A stretch of 64,000 nucleotides of DNA from Psilocybe azurescens (taxonomy: Eukaryota > Basidiomycota > Agaricomycetes > Agaricales > Agrocybaceae). Both the position numbers and the translations under genes were made by a program. Under the pieces are notes generated by a model. That model did not search any database. It was not told where the DNA came from and saw nothing but the letters and a program-made list of their open reading frames with translations. How positions within the stretch are numbered: position 1 is the stretch's first letter; each line of letters begins with the position of its first letter. This document shows, in pieces, positions 13,001 to 24,822 of the stretch. Location of the stretch: the NCBI GenBank assembly GCA_023853785.1, contig JAJIRX010000496.1, forward strand, positions 124,001 through 188,000, read 5' to 3'.

Positions 13001-13341
13001 CCATGCATCAATTTGAGCTGTTTCTGGGATTGTCAACGAAGCCCAAACGTTGACGGGTGCTGGAGGAGAGGCTTGTTGGTAACTCGACGAAACGCATCGT
13101 CCTGGATCCACTTTGTCGACTGCAGGAGTACTGTGATCGGGACTGTGGCGCCAGTTGTCTCCAAAAAGAGTTTTTGGGTAAAGACGGCTCTCAAATCGAT
13201 AGACCGGCGGAAAGTGGCCACCAGAAGTAGAAGATTGAGTAGAAGAGAGAGTCCAAGCAATAAATATCCCTTAGTCGCGTATCGTCTGCGACCAAGACTA
13301 TTTGGAAAGTCCAGGTTGACTGGTTTGTACGTGTGCGACAT
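10057..13341 (-). CDS. Copper amine oxidase, membrane-anchored
   Basis: Primary-amine oxidase (topaquinone and copper dependent; oxidises amines to aldehyde, ammonia and H2O2). The cofactor motif GNYDY is restored across a 5' splice at about 11575/11519. It is followed by DYSFYLDGTIEVRLSASGY. Copper ligands are seen as LHDHVINYK (HxH) and MHHLP (third His). The N2/N3-type domains precede it (AQIDAWL, YPPKKEVLAYL). Residues about 25-45 of the N-terminal exon form one hydrophobic helix (YLLLGLSLLLNLLLLVA) with basic residues before it, predicting a type II membrane anchor. A 62-nt intron with a weak GTCTAT donor would join the anchor exon to HSPDHSTPAVDKVDPGRC-type sequence. About ten short introns interrupt the gene. 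It ends tail-to-tail with the sugar transporter. Confidence 0.92.
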
Positions 13342-13795
13342 GAATTCTTTGGTCGAGTCACCGATTTACGACTTTAGATACCTTATCAAAACATATCGCC
13401 CTGTACGAGTCATTTCCATAAATCCGATATCTTTTTAGAAGCTTGAGAAAACTGACTCATAAAGTCAGACATAAACAGGGATCCTGAGAATTTTCCATGA
13501 CCATGCTGACATGACCGCAGTGTCATTGAGTTTTGAAAAGTAAGCATTTTGAAAGAATTACTTATTGTTGACGGGTAGATTGGAGGTTTAGTAAGCTCGT
13601 AAAAGCTTCTATTAGCAAACAGATCCTAAACCAAAGGTGTAGACAAAGTATAAACATGACGGTAAGCTCATAGTTAAGTCATAGTCCAAAAGCAGTGGAC
13701 TAAGGACTCTACCCCATCAGTGTTATGGGGGTGCGCTTATGTAACCCACCCCCTTAAACCCAAACCACGCCTGACCTTGGCCGACCATCGCAATA
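13342..13795. promoter_or_regulatory. Divergent promoter region, amine oxidase / SAP18
   Basis: About 450 bp separate the divergent starts at 13341 (minus) and 13796 (plus). The stretch has no coding signal and should hold both promoters. I cannot point to a specific binding site. Confidence 0.4.
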
Positions 13796-14827
13796 ATGGA
13801 TGTGGAAGATACCCAATCTGTTGGGCAGCCTGCGGTATCTAGGGAGAAGGTATATAATGCCAGCGTAATGGAGAATAACGACTGACTTGCGGTTCGCAGA
13901 CAGCACCATTTCTCATTCGAACATTTGTAAAAATCGGTAGCTTCCACCGTATTACACTTTTTGAAGATGGAACTTTGCCAACAACAGACGAGCAGCAATT
14001 ATTCACCTGGTAAGTCGATAATCCTTTCAAATGAAAGATTCTGAACATTTTTGTAGGAAAGACGCGACTTTACGTGAAGTTTTGACGACCCTCCGGAATA
14101 CAGCTCCCCACGTAGCAGAATACAAGCACCCACTTGCTCGTTTCTCCTTCAGGACTGTCTATGCAGATCCTAGTAACAAGGGCCGATACGCTTCAAAAGA
14201 TATTGGCATGGTCTACTCTCGTGATATCCTTGGAGAACCAGGCTCCTTGACGAGCACCGCACCTAGGTTATTGCAAGACACAGAGCCGTCAGCTCGTGAA
14301 CAAGGCGAACGTGAACGAGAAGAAAGAAGTTTGGATGAGCTTAGGTTTATTCCAGGCGATTTCTTACTTATCGCTGTTCTGCTTCCCAAAATGTCACCTT
14401 GCCCTCGGAAATCTCGATCAAGGGCTCTGGGGCTGCTGCTGCTGCTGTACCGGCGGGTGGATCGAACGGCTGGAGGGCTGGGAGTTCGGCTGTAGGAAAG
14501 ACAGATGCGGGCTGGGGGAGAGCGGCGGGAAACTCTGGACCTGGCTTGGGACGTGGCGGTGGTCATTGGCGGGGTGACTCCAATGCCCCTGGGCCAGCTG
14601 GTCGTGGTGGCCGGGGGAGCGGTAGGGGTGGTGGTGATTCAGGGCGAGATAAAGACCTTGACAGATCAGACTCCCGCGTTCCTCCTCCTCGAAGACACGA
14701 CTCGCCGCCTCCTCGAGGGGGTGGGGGCTGGGGTGACCGTGACAGAGGTGGACGGGGCGGTCGAGGCGGAAATAGGCGCTCTCCATCTCGTTCAAGAAGT
14801 CCACCAAGGAGAAGACGATATGATTGA
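13796..14827 (+). CDS. SAP18 histone deacetylase complex subunit
   Basis: Homologue of Sin3-associated polypeptide 18, an adaptor of Sin3/Rpd3-type deacetylase and of RNA-processing (ASAP/PSAP-like) complexes. Exons 13796-13849, 13900-14009 and 14057 onward encode the ubiquitin-like SAP18 fold: TAPFLIRTFVKIGSFH, LREVLTTLRNTAP, FSFRTVYAD, and RFIPGDFLLIAVLLPK. The frame breaks at the AAAA run 14388-14391; one added A would continue as NVTLPSEISIKGSG. The tail (about 14400-14827) is unusual in being long, Gly/Arg-rich (RGG) and ending in an RS stretch (RSPSRSRSPPRRRRYD), suggesting RNA or splicing-factor contacts. The family core is about 150 residues; this protein is roughly twice that. Nuclear location is expected. 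Confidence 0.9.
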
Positions 14828-15134
14828 TATTCTCTCTCTTTGCATAAGTTTTCGCTTACAACAATGTCATCTGTACAGGCGTATTCATTGCTATCTTTTT
14901 GTCCCTCCTTGGCACTGTCAGCAACATATATTACACTTAAATGCGATAAAAATACATGGTATATGACCCTGAATCCCGTCCGTCCGTTCCGTCCCAATTC
15001 CGGAAATGGCTGTGTTTCGGCAGTGCTGGAATGTCCCCGTACTCTACTAATTATGTGACACATACTAGTACAGGGTCTGCGCCTCTAATCATCAGAACCA
15101 CCCGCAGCTATTCTTTTCTATCCATGTCCACATC

Positions 15135-18100
15135 ATGGTGGAAATGCTTTCCAGGAGTTCGCTGATCGAGAACGATGCCCAAAGTTCTCAATACACGACT
15201 ACAACGGACAGCACCATCCCAGGACCAGGAGCCTTGGGCGGCAAAGCGATCAAAGCTCTGGGCAAATTAACGATACGTGGAATCGATCGGGTCATCATCA
15301 CTGCGCGCTTAAGATCGATCACTTCCAAGTTCCCTCACAGCAACGAGCAAGCGTCTAGCATTAAAGGTATTAGGGAGATGTATAATGTTATTTTGGAACT
15401 CTGCAGGTGATAATTCACCTTGTCGCCCTTACACCCTTCTTTGCTGACGACTTTTGGCAAAGATCCGGAATGTATAACGACGAGTTGAGGAAGAAAGCAC
15501 TTCAACTTCTTGTCGTTCAAATCAAAGACGAACAAGTCCAGATTCTTGTAGAGGCCCTGGCTAGGTGGCATCTTATAGAATTGGAACTCCTCTTGCCGGA
15601 AATCGTAGACATTATAATACCTTTCAGGTTCGTCTCGCTTATATTTTTCAGGCTTTCAAGGAGCTTATTAGCGATGTAGACGACTGCCATGGGGCCGAAA
15701 CAGGCTGGCTCCAGAGATTCGAGACCACGTCCTTTGTGATCTTACTATCGTCAGACATCCTTCCACGACACAAATATTACTTCAAAAAGCCATTGACGAT
15801 GCGAAAGGTCAAGATCAAGCATTTCGAACTACATACAGACAATATTTTGTTCCTGTTCTTTTCCTTTCTGTCTCAACTTGCAGCGATCAATACCGACACC
15901 TGCAAAATAGTCCTCCAGGCTGGATATTTAGATCTTCTTCTCATGACCCAGAAAGGAAAGGTGGAAGTGGAAAAGACTCCAGAAATCTGTGGTGTCTTCT
16001 TAAGGTAGGTATCCTTAAGTATTTTCATTCAAAAACTTACCTTTCTCGAATCAGCCAACCAAAACTTGTAACGCCTCCGGTTCGAGAGAAGGTCTTGAAT
16101 GTGATCCTCAACGAAATAGTTCAAGGCCGCATTGCCCACGTAGTAGATGCGCTTTCAAAGTGGAATATCAACGATTTGAAGTCCCTGATCATGCAATTGC
16201 AGGCAAATACGCCCATGTAAGTAAGCATATTACTACTCCGTTATATAACCACTAAGACTGCATTTCTCACAGCAGCCGAGTCTTATTTCGGCATAACGGG
16301 GATCCTTCGCCTTTTGAACAGAATGTTGCTTTTTTGTTTCGCCTTGCAGATATAGGCAAATTACACCTTCATATCGTCCTCGATGCCGGGTTTTTGGACA
16401 TGATACCCACTGCCCATGAGCATAAACTCCGAATCAATGATAACAAAATAATCTCAATGGTGTTCGAAGTCCTAAAGTATGCGTACTTCTGTTCAAGTAC
16501 CTTGCCATAATACCAACACATTCTTTTACTAGGACCAACTCGGGGCTGAAGGATTATCGGTCGAAGGCCCTTGACATACTTGTCAACTACATCATCGAGC
16601 GCAAGACCACCCACATCCTTTCCATTTTGGCCAAATGGGGTCACAAAGATCGAGAAGACATCGTTGTCGCCATCTTCCAGCGTGCCGGTCCAGTTGGCTT
16701 TGGATCAGAAGGCCCGTTTGGGCCAAAAAGACAGGTCTTCCACAGTCGAGATGGACTTTACCATTTCGATCAGGAAAAAGTTGTATCTGTCATGACATTC
16801 GCCGGTGAAGTTGCTCACCTGAGTGATAGTGCTTTCCATGCTGTTATTAATGCTGGGATGCTTGACGCCCTTTTGGTTATTCAATCGCATGATCTCTCAG
16901 TGCATGGGCTTGACGAGCCGTACAACATAATTCTGGGGGTGTTAAAGTATGTGATTTGCCCAGCTGCTTTAAATCCATTTATGAACAACACTGCACAGAC
17001 TAGGACTATATCCGAATAAAATTCGCAAAAAGCCCTCGATCTTCTGGTTTTCCAGGTATGTCGAGGAGAAGCACGTTACATGCTCAAAATCATGGCCCGA
17101 TGGAATATCAATGACCTTAATCGTCTCATTTGGGAAATTTCTGCTCAGTTTCCTCCACTGAGGCATGTTACTCTGTTCATTCTGAACACACAAATCATCT
17201 GCTGACAGAGATCTAGTAACCGTCGAGCTCTGGAGGACCTTTTTGCTCGTCCGGCAGAGACCCAGACACTTTCAACCACATATCTTCAGCGCTTGCTCTC
17301 TTTCTTAGCTGGCATTGCGCAACTTAACGACGCCGCAAGCCAAGTAGTTTTTCAGACAGGATTTATGGATCTGCTTCTTGCTTTGCAAAAGGATAAAGCC
17401 ACTAACGATTTTGAGGAATTGGATGGTCTTATTTTAAGCATCTTGCAGTACGTCCTAAAGTTTCCTATTCCTTGGAGAAGATGTTGATGAACGTGTTCCT
17501 TTAGAAAACCTCAGTTACATGATGACAAGACTAAAAAGAAGGCGATAGCGTATATCTCTCTACAAACAGAAAAAGAAGAGACCCATATGTACAAGGTCAT
17601 CGGGAAGCGCAGCATAGCAGAGTTGGAACTCATCATAACCGGAATGTTGGAACATTTCGACATGGGAGGGTCAGTGTTAACCTGTCGAATGACCGTCGTC
17701 GATTCTGATATATTTATAGGCATCTTACCTTAAGTCCCTCTGCTCAAGGGGGCGTCGATATCAATCCAAAAGATCTAGCATCTCTCAATACCTGTGTGAT
17801 GATCTTTTCAAAGGTCATACTGAAACATCGCTTTGCCTTCCAGGCACTCATCAATGCTGGTATCTTGGACCTCTTGCTAGCAATTCAATCCCGACAATGC
17901 AGCATAGATGGCATCAAAAATATATACGACATCGTCCTCACCTCCGTATACATGGATAGCGTGAGCGACAAAGCTTTGAAGATCATCTCTCACCAGATCA
18001 TGGGCCAGTCGTCATGTTTGTTGGCAACATTGCAGAAATACACCGACCAGGAATTCCAGATTGTCGCCCCAGTCATGCTGCAGGGCATAAAGTACGTATC

Positions 18101-18976
18101 TTCGATGTTGGACAGACCACGCTTTGCTCATCATGATGTTGTAGGAGTGCCCTATCCATGCATGAAGGGCACATCACACCTTGTCCAGGGCCAAGCAAAT
18201 CATCATTGACGAATTGCATCATCTTTCTTCACAAATTATCCGAAATCAACACGTCAACATATCACCATCTTTTGAACACGGGCTTAGTTGATCTATTTCT
18301 CAACACTGATCGCGTCGGAATACCTGCGACCGCCCTCTCTGGCCTTTATACTGTGTTACTTGAGTATGCTAGGTACGCTCATCACCACGTATATCCCAGC
18401 CATTTCTAATCATTAATGATGTTCCACAAGACCAAAGACGTATTCTCTCGATATCTCCGTTCGGGTCCTGGATTTCGTGAAGATGAGAGTGGAGACCGAT
18501 AGATCGCCTTTTTCATGAAAGCTCTGGCGGAAATAGACCCGCTGATTTTTAACGAAGTCGTCTCCAATCTTGTTTACCGCTCTCGAGCGCTTTGGTACGC
18601 TGCCATTGCCGCAAAAAAGCAAAATTTTAGTCACTAAATGAGCTCTAGGTCCGAATGCCCTCCCTCTTCCCTTGGAAAAAGAAAATTAGAAGACAAGTGG
18701 ATCTCCTATATCCAGTCGATGTCTGCGATCTGCCGCGTAAGCACAGCGGCGTGTCAAACCATCCTCGACCAAGGAGTCTTGGATGCGCTATATTTCATCT
18801 CTGAAAATATAGAGAAAATGTCAGCTACGAATCGAGTTGGCGTAAATGGAACTGTAATCCGTCGAGTCATTGACTCCTTCCTTCTCGATGTTATTGCATA
18901 TCCAGAGCACCGTGACATCGTCTTCCTACATCCTATATATCCCTCTTTCCCAGTAAAGGAAAGATTTGGAAGCTAA
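15135..18976 (+). CDS. Large repeat-module (armadillo-like) protein, uncharacterised
   Basis: A many-exon gene encoding several copies of a module of about 130-150 residues. Each copy has a helix pair ending LDxLLxIQ-like (YLDLLLMTQ, FLDMIPTAH, MLDALLVIQ, FMDLLLALQ, ILDLLLAIQ), then a segment of the type RKKALxLLVxQ....LARW.I.DL. Copies are recognisable near 15480-16010, 16090-16480, 16550-16950, 17020-17450 and 17500-17940, with weaker ones to 18976. The helical pattern resembles ARM/HEAT repeats, which usually bind proteins. Modules tend to begin at an intron, consistent with growth by exon-unit duplication. Two single-base breaks are inferred, at AAAAA 17027-17031 and TTTTT 18509-18513. 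I do not recognise a named family. Confidence 0.7.
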
Positions 18977-19465
18977 AACAACATGCTCTCTGCCTTCGAT
19001 CGATTGGGCATCGCATATCGACTTCATCCTTTTATTGACGGCTATCAAAACTAGCCGGCATTGCCAATACTTGTATTACACCGTTTTACCATGCGCGACT
19101 GTATGTTGGTCTATAGTTTGGGTGTTTCTTTTGATCATGACCGAAAATCAGACAAGCAAAATAGTTAGTGTAGATTTACATTGATTTTCACTGCGATTTT
19201 TGATTGTTTTGCATTTATCGTACGTACAGGGGACAGTCCTATGTAACACTAGGCAGGGTGCTAGCACTGAAAAAATGGATCAGCGATGATTCAAAACGGA
19301 CTTTGAGGCAAAAGGGAAAAGTTCAGACAAAAGTATAATGATTCCGGATAGACGTGATTCCTCATGAATTTTCAGTTGAGGGAGTCTGTATTGTCATCAC
19401 AGAGCGCAATCAAGGCTATGTAACCTCGGTGCGAAGTAACGATAAAAGAACTACGGGTTCTAACC

Positions 19466-19966
19466 TTAACGGTTCTTGAAGTAGTCGAGGAGGACGTGGA
19501 GACCCTCAGACTCGACACCGTACTCCTTAACGACGACACAGCTGCATCCAACGACTTTTCTGGGGTTGCCCTCACGATCGATCTTGCAGAGTCCGGCCCA
19601 GGTTCCGAGGACCTTGGCGTCTCCGACCTTGATAAGATTAGATTTTGTGCTCAGCGCAAAGCGCCTCAATGAGCTTGATGTATTCGGCTTCAGTGCAAGT
19701 CTCGACGAGCACGCAGAGGTGGGCCTGGCGCTTGTCAAGAGCCTTGGCGCACTCTCGGAGGCCACGAGCAAGACCGTCGTGGACGAGAGCGTTCTTTAAA
19801 ACTTGCTGATAACGAAAACCATCAGATATGTGCATCCAAATGAGAGTAAAAGAATGCGACAAACTTGGAGGGCATCCTCGACAGAAAGCTTGCCTTTTGG
19901 TGCCTCAACGGCAACTTCGACCTCAGCGGCGACCTCGACAGGAATGTCATCTCCAGCGTCAGACAT
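19466..19966 (-). CDS. RPS12: 40S ribosomal protein S12
   Basis: Small-subunit ribosomal protein eS12. Exon 1 (19966-19865) encodes an acidic N-terminus ([18 protein letters not shown]) ending VEDALQ. Exon 2 (19805-19466) continues [46 protein letters not shown], then [16 protein letters not shown] and [13 protein letters not shown]. Between HKI and NLIKVGDAK the reading frame is broken: after ATC comes T-AAT, so frame 0 reads a TAA stop; removing one T (19640) restores the strictly conserved HKINLIKV. For an essential ribosomal gene this is most simply a sequence error. The gene is divergent from the WD40 gene. Confidence 0.95.
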
Positions 19967-20237
19967 CCTAGCAAAGTAGGTCAGATCCCGACTATCCCAG
20001 GCATCCCACCCTACTCACTTTTATTGTTATAAAGGCTTTTAGGAGTTTACAAGAAGTCGTGGATGTCTTCGTCCGCTTTCGTTGATGTGAGGAAAAAATA
20101 AGGTTTCTGTGGACCGGTTATACTAAAGTTTCAATCTCAGTTCGGGATTCACCGACGCTCCTCTCCCTGCTCTGGTCATCGTTGCTAACGACGCCAACGC
20201 GTATAACAACCTTAAAACGCGACTTTTACACTAAAAT
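19967..20237. promoter_or_regulatory. Bidirectional promoter, RPS12 / SKI8-type gene
   Basis: About 270 bp lie between the divergent start codons. Pyrimidine-rich tracts (for example CGACGCTCCTCTCCCTGCTC near 20150) resemble fungal ribosomal-protein gene promoters, but no defined motif was proven. Confidence 0.4.
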
Positions 20238-21543
20238 ATGGTGAATATTCTCATCATTAGCTGTTACTTAGCTCACTCTGTGCAGAGCTTAGCATTTCTA
20301 CATGCACATGACTGTTCAGAACGTATTATACCTCATATTGCTCATATCGTCAACGATCGATAGGCTTATATGCATCTCTAGCCCATTCTGATGCTGTTTG
20401 GGGGGTCGCATGGACTGCAAATGATACGGTCATTTCTGCATCTGCTGATGGCTCAGTGAAGCAATGGTCGGCAGCTATTGGACAACCTCATCCACCCAAT
20501 GCTTCATTTCCTTCACCGCATACTCTGGCCCAAGTGTCCTTATCAGTTGCGAAAGATGGAAATAGGGCCCTTTATAACAGCATAGAGGGCTTAACTTCCC
20601 TTTGGAATCTAGAGAATGGGGAGGTGATAGGGACATTCGAAAGCTTTACCAGAGTTAATGAGGAATCCGAGCCTTGTGGGTTGTCGTGCCTTCATCAGGC
20701 AAGCTGGGTCCAGTCTCACCTTAGTATTTAGCTTGGTCGGTTTCCCTTCACCCGGGTGGCGATACCTATGCATCCACCGGAGGGTCAGGGAACGTGCTAA
20801 TTCACTCCGCTCGACCTGACAACTTCGGTGAACGTATCTCAACTCTGCCTTCTGGACGAAACAAATTTGGAATGTTCTGTTCTTATGTATGCGCTTATTC
20901 TTCAGAATCTTCTTTCATATACACTGACGTAGACTAGAGTCCAGACGGTCGACGCATTGCCATGTCCTCGGAGTCAGGACAAATCTACATTTTCGATGCT
21001 GAATCAGGCCACTTTGTCTTTTACATTCACTTCTCACGCCATGTCTGTTCGCTCGTTGGCTTGGTCTCCTGACTCCAATGCAAGTTCTTATCTACTGCAA
21101 TACTTCCGAACAAATGCCTGACGAGAAGTTTGCTGTAGTTACTGTTGAGCGCGTCGGAGGATAAACGACTCGTGTTGCATGATGTTCGCTCTGCTCCTGG
21201 AGCAGCAGTGGCCTCTTTCTCCGGTCATGCGTCATGGGTTCTCAGTGCAGATATCTCGCCAGACGGACGTCTTGGATTATCAGGGTGATTTTACTATAAT
21301 GCGATTGCTTCGACCAATTTCTGATCTCTATGCTTGTTCGGTAGATCTGCAGATAAAACCATCAAGGTGTGGGATATAGGTGCACGTGCCGCGGTCTCCA
21401 CAATTCAAGACACCGGAGAGGTCTGGTCTGTATCATGGCGCCCCAAACCTGCTGCCGCTGGTAGTCCAGGCGCATTTGTCAGTGGTGGAGAGGATGGTGT
21501 GGTTCGGTGGTGGCGGGGGCTGGATCTGCCACGTCGTGAATGA
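20238..21543 (+). CDS. SKI8: SKI8/WDR61-type WD40 repeat protein
   Basis: WD40 propeller matching Ski8 (Rec14/WDR61), a subunit of the Ski complex that feeds RNA to the cytoplasmic exosome. Repeats seen in order: AHSDAVWGVAWTANDTVISASADGSVKQW, LWNLENGEVIG, WSVSLHPGGDTYASTGGSGNV, SPDGRRIAMSSESGQIYIFD, VRSLAWSPDS, LVLHDV..., FSGHASWVLSADISPDG, SADKTIKVWDIGARA, and a last GGEDGVVRWWRG. Exon joins are GT-AG. A one-base break occurs at 21009-21010 (GGCC; removing one C gives SGTLSFTFTSHAMSVRSL). The first exon (ATG 20238) is tentative; the solid reading frame begins near 20362. The final residues depend on a G run near 21513. Confidence 0.85.
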
Positions 21544-22803
21544 CATTTTCCGCTAGCTTATCTGGTGTTTTCTTATCTTTAAAGAACCACGCTCAACCAA
21601 GAAGGAATAGACTCGCGCAATATCATCACGTCTTTTGACAGCTAAAGTCAAGGTTCCATTTCATGGTCAACATCAATCCAGTTGGCGGGAATCAGGACTT
21701 TCATTGCAGGTATAACGCAATTACTTTCAAGCCTTCTCCACAGATTTCTCAATTTCTATTGTCTCCGGACAAATCGCGATGAAAACCTGCTCGACAAAGT
21801 TTGAAATTGATACGTTGAACTCTAGTTGAAACATCTAAACGACGACACACGTTTAAGTAGTTTTTGCATTTATATTTTTGTCCTTGGTTCTAACGTTGAC
21901 TGGTAAATGTGAAGCTATCCCACTATGCCTCGTTTGATCTAGTCACATGGTTCTTTTCGATGATTCAAGCACGCCAAAGGGTAAATGGATTACTGGAGCG
22001 GTGCATCGAACGCAAGCCGAATGATTGAGTCCAGATTTGAAGAATATCTCCCAAGGCAGTCTCAAGAAGTCTTGCGAATGCTAGATTGCTAATTGATGCA
22101 ATACATTGGATCGCGAATAACTAGGCTTGTGCCATCCCACTCTATTGATGACGGTTTTAGGTCGAAAGGTTCAAAAGGTCTAGTAAACCAAAATTTCCGT
22201 TTCTTCTCGCCGCTTAGAGGGTTTATGATGTTTGTCAGTGTATGTCACAGCAACTTGGAGGGCCATATCTTGCGCTGTTATCCGGGGGCCTCATTTGCTT
22301 CCGTCGCTACTTGGGGACAAGACCGCTATGCCTATTTAAGTAACTAGGTATAGCCTCAGAACCGCGACGAGAAACCAGACTCTAATTACAAGCGTTCGGT
22401 TTTCGATAGGCTAATTTTGGGGCTCCTGCGTCCTTGTATACCAGTAGCCCTCCAAAGGTTAAGAAACTCTGGTCATTATGAGAAAAGAAGTGAACAACTT
22501 TCATTGTTTTCTGTGCACTTTAAAATGGAAGCACGCGGAGATGGAGGGACTTCATGGGATAGAAAACTTCATCGATAGCAAAGCGTATATATTATAGAGC
22601 AGGTGTTGTAATACTGTCTCCAACAGGGACAGATATGACCCGAATCAAACATAGTCATAAGATAGTCAAGGTTTTGGTTATCGACAAGTCGACCAACGGC
22701 ATCAAGTGGCATGACTGCTCCAACAAGCCAGGCAAGTGAAGGAGATATATTTCTTCCTTGTGAACGTAATGCTATATATAAGTATCTCATGAGCCCGATT
22801 AGT
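21544..22803. other. Intergenic region
   Basis: No supported gene. A minus-strand 86-codon frame at 22569-22829 (ELIGLMRYLYIALRSQ) could be a further 3' exon of the WW-domain gene, since that orphan family commonly has extra C-terminal segments, but no clear splice was found. Confidence 0.35.
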
Positions 22804-23599
22804 TCATTTAACAAAAGAACCTGGATCACACTGACCCGTCAAATATTGATACCGAATAATGATTTGGTCAATTTGTCTTTCGGAAAAGGAAATACGGCTC
22901 CATTGCCAATCGCCAGCTTCGCTAGAGAAAAAGTGGTTAGCTGAACGGTGGCCATTGGCAAGAGCAGCATTCTCACCATCTTGAAGAGCCTGCGCGAATT
23001 CATTTTCGGTGTTTGGAGGGAGATCGTCGTGGTGGGATGGGAACTCAGCAACGTATGACCAGAAATTCTCTCTTGACTTTACGATTAATCCTGTAGATAA
23101 CAAATATATCAACGAACACGGTGAACCACTGCTACGATCGCGAGCTTTACCTGCATCTTCTGTCCAAATATAAGCAGCACCCGCCATCCTCGAGTACATT
23201 CGAATAACTGCAGTGGTGTCGCTCACTTCAGATATCACGAGTTCATAATCCCTAGGAAGTCGATGAAGATTGGGATCTCCGGCCAAACATTGAATGTGGT
23301 CCTCTCGTGCCTCCAAGACATACTCTAGGATCTCAGAATCGCGTACGTTATCTGGTGTGATTGTACGGAGCTGGTGGTTGTAAAAGTATACGTCTCCATT
23401 GGGGTGTCGATATTGGCGCCATGGTCGGGGAAGAGGGGCCTGGCTACCCAGAAATTTTAAAATCAGAATATTGCCTAGTATCAAGTAAGAGCATACCTTG
23501 AATATTCATAATTCGGCGACGAGGGACTCGGAAGCCTGTTGTATTGTGCAGTCTCGAGGAAGTCCATTGTCTCTTGTCCATGGCCGTTGGTGCTTCCAT
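22804..23599 (-). CDS. WW-domain orphan protein
   Basis: The best landmark is a WW-like domain: PLPRPWRQYRHPNGDVYFYNHQ followed by RTITPDNVRD. A later block reads WSYVAEFPSHHDDLPPNTE. I associate this combination with an uncharacterised mushroom-type protein group. A 5' exon from ATG 23599 (MEAPTAMDKRQWTSSR...) likely belongs, but its junction to the next exon is not resolved in phase. A short intron (about 23150-23085) inside the frame removes GKARDRSS..., giving EDAGLIVKSREN. The last exon ends at 22804 or runs farther. WW domains usually bind proline-rich peptides; the role here is unknown. Confidence 0.6.
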
Positions 23600-24822
23600 T
23601 TAAAGAGGGCATCCTGCTGTTCTTCCAAAGGGATATGAGCCTTCCAGCAGGTTTTTAAGTAATATACAGAACGAGAAGGATGGGTGGAAAAAGATTAGGT
23701 CCCGGGTATGACGCTGAAGAAAAATATACGATGCATCTAGGCATAAGAAGCAGAATACAAAGATAGAACTTGAGAACATAATCACTTACACCAAATTCAC
23801 TCTAATCTATTGAGAAGCTTGCATCAGCAAGGAGGCATATTACCGTCATCCTAAGTCAAACATCTGGCGATAGAAGAATTCGATCTGCATTGTGGAGGTA
23901 AAACAAGGTTTAATTTTGGCTGAAGAAAGGATTTCATCATTCAGTTTCCTGTAAAGAAGGCATACACAAAAGCAGCGAAATTTGGCTCAAGTACGGCACC
24001 GTCCGCGTACCAAATGCAAGGGTTAAAGATACTATTTCTGCTCAAGGCACATTTGTTGTGCCAAGGGGTGGTCATAGATCTTCCAAGATATATGATAAGC
24101 CGTCCACGAGATTTTGTCATTTAATTGATGAATGGATGACACTTGAAGTTAAAGCTGAAGCCCAATTTTGATTTTTGAAGAACTCCAGTTCTCACGCGGG
24201 CTATTATCTATATTGAAGTTTGAACTGCAAATTCGCCAAAATGAACACTTATAAACATTGGTGGCAGTTAAATATAACGCCTTGGATGATCCTGGACTAC
24301 AAAAAATAATACAACCTATTTGGAATAAAGACGAGAATCAGATATAATAAGATAAATAGAAAAAAGAGACGCGAATGTTAGTTTAGAAAAAGGAGCATCT
24401 GGAAATTACTAAGTGCCATCTGGATTTCATTTCCTGCCGGACCGGCGACCGACTCTCTATGACAAAGAAGATAGCAAAAGCTGGGTGGAATATTTGGGCC
24501 TAGATTGGAGACAGAATGCCATCGGTGTGGAGAGGTTTCACGAAACGACTTCGAGGGACGTGTTGATCAAAGGCGTAACACCGGTGGATTGGTGTCCGAT
24601 ACGAAGTCTTTGTGTTAAATATTTATCATCGGAGATGAAAAGAAAAAAGGAAAGACCGACCTTAGTAACGTGGCCACATTAGAGGACCTCGAATCGAAGC
24701 ATGAAGACGAACAAAAAATCGTCAAACGGAGACTGTCATCCGCAAAGATGATCTAGAGAGCTTTCATGAGCATTATAATCATTCAAGGGTCCACAGAGTC
24801 AGACCAAGAGCAGAGCAGATAC
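23600..24822. other. Intergenic region
   Basis: AT-rich with a few long A/T runs. The 89-codon plus frame at 24413-24682 has no recognisable motif and I do not call it a gene. Confidence 0.4.

Noticed and set aside
24413..24682. 89-codon plus-strand frame
   Set aside because: No motif, no plausible extension by splicing, and located in an AT-rich intergenic stretch.
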